DNA of 33,363 nt from positions 1-33,363 of the forward strand of contig CAIQWT010000022.1 of the NCBI GenBank assembly GCA_903875605.1, given 5' to 3'. Positions 24,648 through 32,503 of this stretch are shown here, piece after piece. The first letter of the stretch is position 1, and each line of letters begins with the position of its first letter. A program made the translations under genes and the position numbers. Below the pieces are notes generated by a model. It did no database searches, was not told the DNA's origin, and saw only the letters and a program-made list of their open reading frames with translations. The DNA comes from an uncultured Geobacteraceae bacterium (GTDB taxonomy: Bacteria; Desulfobacterota; Desulfuromonadia; Geobacterales; Pseudopelobacteraceae).

Positions 24648-25826
24648 TTACAGCTTGAATCGGCCTACGAGTGATTGAAGTGTATCAGCTTCTCTGGAAA
24701 GTTCAGAAGATGCGGAGGCTGTTTGAGCAGCTCCATGAGCGGTCTGCCTAACTATGTTGGTAATCTGCTGGATGTTAGAGGCGATTTCTCCTGTGGTTGC
24801 CGTTTGCTCTTCTGCAGCAGTAGCAATCTGGTTTACCTGCATGGTAACGTTATTTATCTGGCTTAAAATCAGCTCAAGCGCTTGCCCGGACCTGATGGAA
24901 AGGTCGGTTCCTTTTTCAACCTCAGCGACTCCCTCCTCAATAGCGACCACTGCACCCCTCGTTTCACTCTGAATCGCTTTGATCATAGCGCCAATTTCGC
25001 GAGTTGCTCTGGTCGTACGCTCCGCAAGAGCTCGCACCTCGTCGGCTACAACGGCGAAGCCTCGTCCCTGCTCTCCAGCCCTGGCCGCTTCAATGGCGGC
25101 ATTTAGAGCCAGCAGGTTAGTCTGGTCAGCTATGTCTTCGATAGTTCCGATTATTTGTCCTATCTGTTCTGAGCGAGCGCCAAGGCTTTCAACAGTTTTC
25201 GCAGCATCTTTTACCTGACAAGCTATGCGTGACATACCGTTTGTTGTTAGCCTGACCGCCTCAGCACCAGAAACAGCTGTGCTGCTGGCCTGCTGTGAAT
25301 CGCCTGCAGCACTTAAACAGTTGCTTGCAATGTCATTTGAGGTCGCAGCCATCTCTTCACTGGCAACTGCGACAGTGTTAGTCTGAGCTGCAACGTCCTC
25401 GGCACCGGCAGCAATCTGACTGGCGCTGCTGTGAAGTTGCCTGGATGTCTGAGCCACCTGCTCCGACGAAAGAGATATTTGGGTTACAATATCGCGGATA
25501 GTTGCCTGCACACTTGATATTGAACGGATAATAGTGCTGATTTCGTTGTTGCGCTTGGGTGAAATTGTTTGGGTAAGATCCCGGTCTGCCATTTTTGCTA
25601 AATAGCCGATAATTCTCAGAAGTGCGTCGTTAATCGACCAGAAAAGCAGGCCGCTGAAAAAAAGTCCGAGAACTACAAACAGAGCTGTTGAAAGTATGGA
25701 AACCGTAGATGAGAGCATTCGCCCAGCTACTACTGCTAAAATTATGCACAAGCTATAGCATATTGACAGCATAAAAATACGGGTGCGTATTTTCAGATGC
25801 AGATAAAATCCTAAAAAGTAATCCAT
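24648..25826 (-). CDS. Methyl-accepting chemotaxis protein without periplasmic domain
   Basis: A 392-aa chemoreceptor. Two membrane helices (about 17-37 and 44-64) are joined by only a few residues, so there is no periplasmic sensor. A HAMP-like segment ([24 protein letters not shown]) leads to the signalling helices. The hairpin tip is [44 protein letters not shown] in order, the CheA/CheW-binding region. Methylation-type Glu/Gln pairs flank it. ATG 25826 has GGGAGGG six bases before it; an ATG in frame 17 codons up is not supported. It lies 90 bp after the haem receptor with no terminator between, so the two are likely co-transcribed. It probably senses the membrane state or a partner. Confidence 0.9.
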   Translation of the reverse strand: MDYFLGFYLHLKIRTRIFMLSICYSLCIILAVVAGRMLSSTVSILSTALFVVLGLFFSGLLFWSINDALLRIIGYLAKMADRDLTQTISPKRNNEISTIIRSISSVQATIRDIVTQISLSSEQVAQTSRQLHSSASQIAAGAEDVAAQTNTVAVASEEMAATSNDIASNCLSAAGDSQQASSTAVSGAEAVRLTTNGMSRIACQVKDAAKTVESLGARSEQIGQIIGTIEDIADQTNLLALNAAIEAARAGEQGRGFAVVADEVRALAERTTRATREIGAMIKAIQSETRGAVVAIEEGVAEVEKGTDLSIRSGQALELILSQINNVTMQVNQIATAAEEQTATTGEIASNIQQITNIVRQTAHGAAQTASASSELSREADTLQSLVGRFKL

Positions 25827-25916
25827 GTCTGCCCTCCCATAATGCTTTTCAATCCCAAAAATGTAATGCATTGCCAATATTTATAGATAGTATTGCTCCG
25901 TTATGTGCGCCGGGTG

Positions 25917-27530
25917 TTATATTTTAAACTGGCTTACAATTCGTCGCAGGTCATCTGCAAGTACAGAGAGCTGATTCGCAGAAGATGCTGATTCTTTGGC
26001 GCCGCGGGAAGTCTTGGCGACAACCTCTGTGATCTGCTGCATATTACTGCTTATTTCAGATGTCGTTGCGGTCTGCTCTTCGGCTGCAGTGGCAACTTGA
26101 TGGATCTGGGCGTTTACGTCATTAATCTGCTGGAGAATCTGTTCGAGAGCCCTGCCGGAATCTGCAGCTTTCTCGCTTCCCTTTGCTACTTCACTGACCC
26201 CTTCCTCCATGGCGATTACAGCACCTTTTGTTTCTTGCTGGATAGCCTTGATCATTTCACCGATTTCTCTTGTCGCACGTGTAGTGCGCTCAGCCAGCGC
26301 CCGCACTTCATCAGCAACAACTGCAAATCCTCTACCCTGTTCGCCCGCTCTGGCCGCCTCGATGGCAGCATTCAGAGCCAACAGGTTGGTCTGGTCGGCG
26401 ATGTCTTCAATCGTGCCGACAATTTCTCCGATCTGATCAGAGCGGCTCCCCAGACTTTCAACTGCGGTGGCGGAGCTTCTGACACGCTCGGCAATGCTGT
26501 TCATTACTTTAATGGTTTCATCGACAACCCTGGCCCCGGAAACGGCAGCGGCACTTGCCAGTTGAGAGCCTTCTGAAGCCATCTGGCAGTTCTGGGCGAT
26601 GTCACCGGATGTCGCTGACATCTCTTCACCTGCGGTGGCTACAGTCTCGGCCTGTGCGGCGACTTCCTCGGCACCGCTTGCCATTTGAGTGGCATTTGAC
26701 TGTAGTTGTACTGCAGAGGATGATACCTGTTCGCTAGTACGGGCAATCTGTGAGATTATTCCCCTGATTTTATCCACGAGTGAGTTTATCTCATCGGCAA
26801 GTTGTCCGAATTCATCATTGGATTTTACGATGATCTGTTTGGTAAGATCACCCTCGCCCCTGGCCAGATCAGTCACCTTGGAAACAAAGTCATTAAGCTT
26901 CTTCGTAACCGTTACTCGCAGGACTATCATCAGGCAGATAAAGCTGGCAATAAGCGCCACAACTCCGGAAATAAGAAGCATAATGGTAGCTTTTCTACTG
27001 GCGGCGTATCCTTGGTCGAGGCTGGTGTTAAGCTTAAGTGCGCCAAGCATCTTTGTATCTTTGTCATGGCATCCCTGACAGCGCTCTTCGTTAGGCAGTG
27101 GGATTATAGTCTCAAGAATATGAATGCCGTTTTGTTTGCCCTCGCTACTTGTGGCTTTGTTGCTTTTTAAAACCTCGGCCACAAGGGCATCACCCTTTAC
27201 ACCGCTACCGCGCTCATCACCCTTTTCATTGTAGATGGAAAAACCTACAGCCCGGTTTTTTTGAAGCACATCCTTGATGTAGGTATCAACTTTTTTCATA
27301 TCATCTGCCATCATGGCGGTTTTTATGTCGTCACCCATGATATTCACAAAGACCAGGCTGTTGTCTCTTTGCAGTCCGACCAACGCCTGTTTCTCCAGAT
27401 ACAGGGCTGCCGATCCAACTATTACCAGGCCTGTTATCAGTGCCAAGCTTGCCGCCAGGAGGATTTTAGTGGCGATGCCGGTTTTTCTGCCTGTTCGTGA
27501 GGATGAGTCAGTGAAATTCTGTTGCGACAT
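25917..27530 (-). CDS. Haem-binding methyl-accepting chemotaxis protein
   Basis: A 537-aa chemoreceptor. A first membrane helix (about 21-45) and a second (about 183-205) enclose a periplasmic domain of about 135 residues that contains CQGCH (151-155), a c-type haem attachment site. A HAMP domain (about 206-260) and the complete signalling hairpin follow, with the same [16 protein letters not shown] tip as its neighbour. Geobacter species are known to carry receptors with a PAS-like periplasmic domain and a covalent haem c that respond to redox or gases; this protein has that layout. ATG 27530 has GGGGAG eight bases before it; the frame 12 codons further up is rejected. It is the first gene of the receptor pair. 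Confidence 0.93.
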   Translation of the reverse strand: MSQQNFTDSSSRTGRKTGIATKILLAASLALITGLVIVGSAALYLEKQALVGLQRDNSLVFVNIMGDDIKTAMMADDMKKVDTYIKDVLQKNRAVGFSIYNEKGDERGSGVKGDALVAEVLKSNKATSSEGKQNGIHILETIIPLPNEERCQGCHDKDTKMLGALKLNTSLDQGYAASRKATIMLLISGVVALIASFICLMIVLRVTVTKKLNDFVSKVTDLARGEGDLTKQIIVKSNDEFGQLADEINSLVDKIRGIISQIARTSEQVSSSAVQLQSNATQMASGAEEVAAQAETVATAGEEMSATSGDIAQNCQMASEGSQLASAAAVSGARVVDETIKVMNSIAERVRSSATAVESLGSRSDQIGEIVGTIEDIADQTNLLALNAAIEAARAGEQGRGFAVVADEVRALAERTTRATREIGEMIKAIQQETKGAVIAMEEGVSEVAKGSEKAADSGRALEQILQQINDVNAQIHQVATAAEEQTATTSEISSNMQQITEVVAKTSRGAKESASSANQLSVLADDLRRIVSQFKI

Positions 27531-27774
27531 AATCGGTTCTCCCCAGTGAGATATAGTAATTAGCAACTGTTATTACATGCTCATCTAAATGTAGATACAA
27601 GAATATTGAATATATGGAGATTTGTTGCGACAAAGTGATTTTACAACTTTTTTTTAAAGTTACAAATAAATAATATATTGAAATTATTTTTTAGAAATGC
27701 AAGAAATTGATTTCAAGCAAGTTACAGGCCAGTACTATTGTCGCTATTCAGCTTTTTATGGCACGGAGAGTCAG

Positions 27775-27978
27775 ATGGAACAACGAATAAACGAGTTGGA
27801 GCTTCGCTACATGCAGCAGGAACAGACCATTCAGGAGCTTAATGAAATAGTCTGTCGTCAGGATCTTATACTAAGCCACCTCATGCGTGATTTGGCGACG
27901 TTGAAGGAACAATTCTTGGTCATGTCACCATCAGTTTCACGTGACGCAAATCAAGAGGAACCGCCACCACATTATTGA
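27775..27978 (+). CDS. slyX: SlyX family protein
   Basis: A 67-aa coiled-coil protein. The core MEQRINELELRYMQQEQTI, then a second helix ending SHLMRDLATLKEQ, and the Pro-rich end EEPPPHY are those of SlyX, a small protein of unknown function often beside slyD. No slyD is seen here. The start is ATG 27775 with ACGGAGAG five bases before it; the frame is open 26 codons up, but those residues lie outside the family. Confidence 0.9.
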   Translation: MEQRINELELRYMQQEQTIQELNEIVCRQDLILSHLMRDLATLKEQFLVMSPSVSRDANQEEPPPHY

Positions 27979-28074
27979 CGGACTATTTGTGTCAGCTTTA
28001 AGAAAGTACCTAAGGTGCCGTTATAACGGCTTGCTTGCGGATTGTGTTTGAGGGAAAGTGCCTAATATATCGAA

Positions 28075-28542
28075 TTATTTCCGGCTTATGATTTTCATCT
28101 CCTCTAGCAGCGTTCTCAATTTATGAATTCTCCAGCGATTTACACCAAGATCAAAGATTGCAATCGTAGAAGATGATCTTACTGAAATAGTATTCTCGTC
28201 CGGATGAATCAATAGTTCAAGGTTGTCAACAAATCTGAATACAAGGCTTGTGCATTTGGCATGAATATAAAAGTCATCGGACTCGACAATTGCTGTGCGT
28301 GGAATATTTGAAACGACCTCTTTGATTCTTGGCCACGCAACTTCAAGGGGAATCAGCAGGTTAAAATCGTCAGTTTTGTTATAAAATACCCATGCTGTGC
28401 TTGAAACACAGTTCGGCAGAGGGGAACACCCCTCCAGCAGTCGGGTATTGTCGCCAGACGTTATCAAATGTTTGCCAGAGCATCCTGAACTTATTAGTAC
28501 ACCAATTGCAACAACGACCATTTTAAGCTGGTTATATTTCAT
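28075..28542 (-). CDS. DUF1499 lipoprotein
   Basis: About 155 aa. The N-terminus is a signal peptide with lipobox ISSGC (Cys21 from this start), followed by the DUF1499 entry pattern LEGCSPLPNCVSS and a small alpha/beta domain (WPRIKEVVSNIPRTAIVESDDFYIHAKCTSLVFRFVDNLELL, then IRSSS-like strand). Function is unknown; members are envelope lipoproteins. The start is uncertain: ATG 28542 gives the most typical lipoprotein leader, ATG 28554 adds four residues, and the frame is open to 28611. No strong ribosome site helps. It is AT-rich and stands alone. Confidence 0.75.
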   Translation of the reverse strand: MKYNQLKMVVVAIGVLISSGCSGKHLITSGDNTRLLEGCSPLPNCVSSTAWVFYNKTDDFNLLIPLEVAWPRIKEVVSNIPRTAIVESDDFYIHAKCTSLVFRFVDNLELLIHPDENTISVRSSSTIAIFDLGVNRWRIHKLRTLLEEMKIISRK

Positions 28543-28680
28543 TTGAGCCTTCATTTTGAGGTTATTAAGTTGTGGCATCAAGTCTTTGTGATGTCGGTCA
28601 GTTACAGCCATTACTCAAAACATTTATAACACAATTCTCGACTCTCAATTGATAATACCTCTCAGACTTTTTTCTTGATA

Positions 28681-28700
28681 CACTGGACCGGTTTCCAGTG
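28681..28700. promoter_or_regulatory. Inverted repeat upstream of membrane sensor gene
   Basis: CACTGGACCGGTTTCCAGTG has seven-base arms (CACTGGA/TCCAGTG) around CCGGTT. It lies about 125 bp before the ATG at 28824 and could be an operator. There is no T tract, so it is not a terminator. Confidence 0.4.
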
Positions 28701-28823
28701 GAATTTATTTCTGCAAAATATGTTTGATAAATACTTTCCTGTATATTCAGAAATGTCCGCGCATGGAATTCGGATAACCAGTCAATTCTTAATGTTTTAT
28801 TTTGATTTCAAAGGAGTCTTTTA

Positions 28824-29165
28824 ATGGCTTACGGTGAGACAAAAAAGAGTACTTACTACCTCATTAGAACTGTGATGATGGCAACAATATTTGTAGCCAT
28901 TTTGGGATATATTGACTTTAAAACAGGTGAGATATCAATCGACATACTGTATCTGCTCTGTATGGGCCTGGTCGCGTGGTACACCAACATGCTTTTGGGG
29001 ATTTTATGTATATTGGAAATATTCGTGGCAAAAACAGCTTCAGACTATTTCTGCCAGATTAAGGTGGGAACTCACCTCTATGAGTGGAATGCACTTAATG
29101 ACGTCATTATGTATGTTGTCGTCTGTCTACTGGTTGTTAAATTAAAAAAGGCACTCACAACATAA
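28824..29165 (+). CDS. Free-standing membrane sensor-like protein, 113 aa
   Basis: Three hydrophobic segments (about 13-30, 39-66 and 93-107) and a pattern, ISIDILYLLCMGLVAWYTNMLLGILCILEIFVAKTASDY ... YEWNALNDVIMYVVVCLLVVKLKKAL, that resembles the membrane-embedded N-terminal part of sensor histidine kinases and diguanylate cyclases. No output domain follows; the protein ends after the last helix, so it is either a truncated sensor or a small partner protein. AAAGGAG precedes the ATG by seven bases. It is AT-rich. Assignment is by pattern only. Confidence 0.65.
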   Translation: MAYGETKKSTYYLIRTVMMATIFVAILGYIDFKTGEISIDILYLLCMGLVAWYTNMLLGILCILEIFVAKTASDYFCQIKVGTHLYEWNALNDVIMYVVVCLLVVKLKKALTT

Positions 29166-29959
29166 TTGAAGTGGTATGAAAGAGAACGTCATAAATGTTC
29201 GGAAAGGTTAATATTATACAAATGCACTTGTCTATTGGTAAATAACAATAGGCTTTGTAGACCATGGACTGAGACTATAAAAATTGGTGTGGAGAAAATG
29301 GAAAACGTCATTTTTCTAAGTCAAATGTAAAAGAACTTCTGGAAAACAACATAAGTCTAGGTATTCATTTTAGCACCTTGTATGATTGTGAAATTTCCCG
29401 GGGTATTCTATCGAAAGAAGCAGAAATAATTTTAATGTTTTAGATTTATAGCCTGCTTTAGTCAGTCATCCATTAGACTTCCCCCTCGGCAATTTCTATG
29501 CGATTCGAAATAGTGAAGCCTCGGCAGATTCTGTAGCCCTATCCTTGCGTCCGATGTCTGCTGCTATAATGGGAGTGGCAAAAGTGTTTTTTTTGCGTGT
29601 GGCTTCCAACTGAATGCCCATTTTAAGCCTATTTAAAGCTACTTTGGTAGTGAATAAATTTTCTCAAAGGAATACTAGTTTCAGCAGAATATTTTGAAAT
29701 TGCCAATTTAAAGCGCTATTATCACCTGTAATTTGTTTAACATTCGTCGTGATTGTCAGATGGTTGCAAACTGCAAAAATGGATGTAAAATAACATAACA
29801 CCTTGATTCAAAAAAGGAACGGCGGATGGCAATATAATGAGCAGGCAAGTAATCCCCTGACAACCACCACGGTCAACAATTATCCTGATTGATGTTATTA
29901 CGAACCGATATTGCGGCTTTTTCGTTCACCGTTTTTTTTGCATATAGAAGAGGAAGAAT
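29166..29959. other. 794-bp region with no convincing gene
   Basis: An open stretch at 29272-29443 (+) lacks a start codon but reads plausibly (WCGENGKRHFSKSNVKELLE ... SRGILSKEAEIILMF) and may be the remains of a small protein. A 41-codon minus-strand ORF (29621-29496) has no ribosome site. A T8 run lies at 29586-29593. No promoter, RNA or mobile element is recognised, apart from an AT-rich 5' flank of the activator gene. Confidence 0.4.
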
Positions 29960-31786
29960 ATGTCAATAGATCAAATAACAGCAGACCAGAATTTGCGTGA
30001 TATGGTCAATTCTCCTAAGCAGGCGTTCCTGAAGCTTCACGAACTACAGATGCGTCTGGTTGAACTGGAGATGCAAAACGATGAGTTGCGCCACACGCAG
30101 GCAGAGAATGAAGCCCGTCTGCGCACTCTGGTGCGTACCATTCCCGATCTGGTCTGGCTTAAAGATGTGGATGGTGTTTATCTGGCCTGTAATAGAATGT
30201 TTGAACGATTCTTTGGTGCCAAAGAAGAGGATATTATCGGTAAAACCGACTACGACTTTGTGGACAGGGAGCTAGCTGATTCCTTCTGTGAGCACGATCG
30301 CAACGCAATGGGGGCGGGAAAACCAACCGGCAACGAGGAATGGATCACCTATTCGGACAACGGTCAGCGGGCCCTGCTTGAAACCGTCAAGACCCCGATG
30401 TACGACAACGATGGTAAGATGATCGGTGTGTTGGGGGTCGCCCGTGACATCACCGGGCGCATACAGGCTGAAAAAGACCGGCTGAAAATGGAACGTGAAT
30501 TCCAGCAAAGCCAGATATTTCAGACTATTTCCGACTCAATCATCATGATCGATACGGAAGGGTGCCTGGCAAACTTCAATGCGGCAGCGGAAAAAGTCTG
30601 TGGCTACACGATTGACATGATTGGCAGAAAGATAACTGAAATCGGTCCCGGTTTCAGCGAAGTTTTACAGGAATCGCTCTCCAGTAATTTTCCCCGTGAA
30701 ATGCGTTGTTTTGAGCTGTGTACGCCTGAAGGTAAAAATCGCATCTTCAGCCTCAGGGCAACTCCCGTAACCGAACTGGATGGTACTGTCAGCGGCACGG
30801 TGGCGGTCATCCGGGATGAAACCTATCTGATTGAACTGGAACGTTCCCTGGAAATTCGCAGTCAGTTTCATGGCATTATCGGCGCTTCCGCATCAATGCA
30901 GCGAGTCTATTCCTTGATTGAATCCCTGGCCAATGTGCAGACGACAGTGCTGATATTTGGAGAAAGCGGGACCGGCAAAGAGCTGGTCGCCGCAGCGCTG
31001 CACTTATCCGGAAAGCGATCCGGAGGGCCGTTTATCAAGGTCAACTGCTCGGCATTATCAGAATTTCTGCTGGAAAGTGAACTGTTCGGTCATGTGCGCG
31101 GAGCGTTTACCGGGGCAATTGCCGACAAGGCCGGGCGTTTCCAGAAGGCGGATGGCGGAACGCTTTTTTTGGACGAAATCGGCGATATCTCATCCGCCAT
31201 CCAGATGCGGCTGTTACGGGTATTGCAGGAGAGCGAGTTTGAGCGGGTTGGTGACTCAAACCCCATCAAGGTGAATGTTCGTATCATAGCCGCAACGAAC
31301 ATGAATCTTGAGGAAAAAGTCCGGCAGGGTCTGTTCCGGAAGGATCTCTACTATCGCCTCAATGTATTTCGCTTTGAGTTGCCGCCTCTCCGGGATCGTC
31401 TTGACGACCTTCCTCTCCTGGTCACCCACTTCATTAAACGATACAACGATAAATTCGATCGTGAAATTCTGGGCGTGTCAGATAATGTCATGGATCTGTT
31501 TCGAACCTACGATTGGCCCGGCAATATCCGGGAACTTGAACATGTTATTGAGCGTGCCATAATCCTCTGCACTTCGGACATCATATCCGTCAACGATCTG
31601 CCTGACGCCGTGCTGCATGATCCCCGGCATGCCAGCAATGAGACTTCGCCAGCAACATACCCCTCTTCAGAAACCACGCGCCAGCCACTCACCATCGAAG
31701 AAGCCCTTGTCAAAGCCGGGGGCAATAAAACCCGTGCGGCGAAACTACTGGGTATCAGTCGCTGGACTTTGTATCGAAAGTTGTAG
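29960..31786 (+). CDS. Sigma-54-dependent activator, PAS-PAS-AAA+-Fis
   Basis: A 608-aa enhancer-binding protein. A short coiled coil (~25-55) leads to PAS 1 (~55-170, TIPDLVWLKDVDGVYLACNRM ... GVLGVARDITGR) and PAS 2 (~185-290, SDSIIMIDTEGCLANFNAAAEKV). The AAA+ domain (~303-535) has Walker A GESGTGKE (334-341), the sigma-54 loop GAFTGA (381-386), Walker B LFLDEIGD (402-409) and arginine fingers downstream. A Fis-type helix-turn-helix ends the protein (NKTRAAKLLGISRWTLYRKL). It opens sigma-54 promoters using ATP, under control of a ligand or redox signal at the PAS domains; there is no receiver domain. AGAGGAAG precedes the ATG. Directly downstream are two dyads and a -24/-12 promoter, so the next genes are likely targets. 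GC content is above that of genes to the left. Confidence 0.95.
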   Translation: MSIDQITADQNLRDMVNSPKQAFLKLHELQMRLVELEMQNDELRHTQAENEARLRTLVRTIPDLVWLKDVDGVYLACNRMFERFFGAKEEDIIGKTDYDFVDRELADSFCEHDRNAMGAGKPTGNEEWITYSDNGQRALLETVKTPMYDNDGKMIGVLGVARDITGRIQAEKDRLKMEREFQQSQIFQTISDSIIMIDTEGCLANFNAAAEKVCGYTIDMIGRKITEIGPGFSEVLQESLSSNFPREMRCFELCTPEGKNRIFSLRATPVTELDGTVSGTVAVIRDETYLIELERSLEIRSQFHGIIGASASMQRVYSLIESLANVQTTVLIFGESGTGKELVAAALHLSGKRSGGPFIKVNCSALSEFLLESELFGHVRGAFTGAIADKAGRFQKADGGTLFLDEIGDISSAIQMRLLRVLQESEFERVGDSNPIKVNVRIIAATNMNLEEKVRQGLFRKDLYYRLNVFRFELPPLRDRLDDLPLLVTHFIKRYNDKFDREILGVSDNVMDLFRTYDWPGNIRELEHVIERAIILCTSDIISVNDLPDAVLHDPRHASNETSPATYPSSETTRQPLTIEEALVKAGGNKTRAAKLLGISRWTLYRKL

Positions 31787-31839
31787 CATGCTACAGTTTT
31801 GGCGCACACATGTAACGCTTCAAGTTGTAGCACACTACA
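31782..31839. promoter_or_regulatory. Paired dyads, probable enhancer (UAS) for the activator
   Basis: TGTAGCATGCTACA (31782-31795, perfect palindrome, overlapping the activator's stop) and TGTAGCACACTACA (31826-31839) have identical TGTAG/CTACA arms, four-base centres and shared flanks GT...GTT. Their centres are 44 bp apart, about four helix turns. They lie about 140-190 bp upstream of the predicted sigma-54 transcription start, the normal enhancer distance. Confidence 0.75.
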
Positions 31840-31951
31840 GTTCCCCACTTCCTCGCAGTAGCTTCCGTAAGACCAATAAACTCAGTTAACTTACCGTATA
31901 TTATCACTTATTCCGGATATTCACCTTTGGCTTTCGCCCCTGTCTTAGCCA

Positions 31952-31967
31952 TGGCACATTTATTGTA
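31952..31967 (+). promoter_or_regulatory. Sigma-54 promoter for the receiver gene
   Basis: TGGCACATTTATTGTA matches TGGCAC-N5-TTGCA except T for C at -12, with GG and GT 12 bases apart. RNA would start near 31978, 72 bases before the ATG at 32050. Its pairing with the upstream dyads and the adjacent activator gene supports it. Confidence 0.7.
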
Positions 31968-32049
31968 AATATTATCTATAACGTTCTATCTAAAAGCAAA
32001 ACTGCGAGAGGATTCTCCCTCTTTATCCTTTGGAAAAGGAGTCATACAG

Positions 32050-32448
32050 ATGAAATGTTTGATAGTGGAAGATGATTTAAAATCCCGTCATATTCTTAAA
32101 GAGCTGCTCTCGTCATTCGGTGACTGCGATATAGCGGTCAACGGCCAGGAAGCGATCGACTCCTTCCGCCTTGCTCACGAATTTAAGCGACCCTATGACG
32201 CGATCTTTATGAATATCACGATGCCGGATGTCGATGGGTTGACGGCGCTGAGAGAAATCCGCTGCCTGGAACAGGGTATGGAGATGCCTCCCGGCCAGAA
32301 GGTTAAGGCTGTCATGATGACCGCCTCTGGCGACCCCCGCACAGTGATCAAGGCGTTCAAAGAAGGAGAAGCGAACTCATTCCTCGTCAAGCCGATAACC
32401 AAAAAGAAACTGGACAAGGAAATGGTTGCGCTCATGGTGGAAGAGTAA
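32050..32448 (+). CDS. Receiver-domain protein lacking the phospho-acceptor Asp
   Basis: A 132-aa single receiver domain (CheY fold). The acidic pair is at Glu7-Asp8-Asp9, the switch residue is Thr91 in MMTAS, and the conserved Lys is Lys114 in FLVKP. The position that normally bears the phosphorylated Asp is Asn55 (IFMNITMPDVDG), so it cannot be phosphorylated in the usual way and is likely a pseudo-receiver. AAAAGGAG lies seven bases before the ATG. It is the first gene after the sigma-54 promoter and is followed 55 bp later by the binding-protein gene. It may act by binding a partner, with its level rather than phosphorylation as the signal. Confidence 0.9.
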   Translation: MKCLIVEDDLKSRHILKELLSSFGDCDIAVNGQEAIDSFRLAHEFKRPYDAIFMNITMPDVDGLTALREIRCLEQGMEMPPGQKVKAVMMTASGDPRTVIKAFKEGEANSFLVKPITKKKLDKEMVALMVEE

Positions 32449-32503
32449 CCCTCTGTAAAGATTGATTACTATTTCCGAACCAGTAACCAACAAGGACCAC
32501 ACC

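Noticed and set aside
26097-26576. 159-aa ORF on the plus strand
   Set aside because: It is antisense to the conserved chemoreceptor signalling domain; such frames arise from its regular codon pattern.
28017-28030. Palindrome GCCGTTATAACGGC after slyX
   Set aside because: Perfect 14-bp dyad, but no T tract and no loop room for a terminator, and too far from any promoter to call an operator with confidence.
29496-29621. 41-codon minus-strand ORF
   Set aside because: No ribosome site, no hydrophobic or domain pattern, lies in a long non-coding region.
29822-29845. Sigma-54-like TGGCA before the activator gene
   Set aside because: The second element is one base too far for a -24/-12 promoter.
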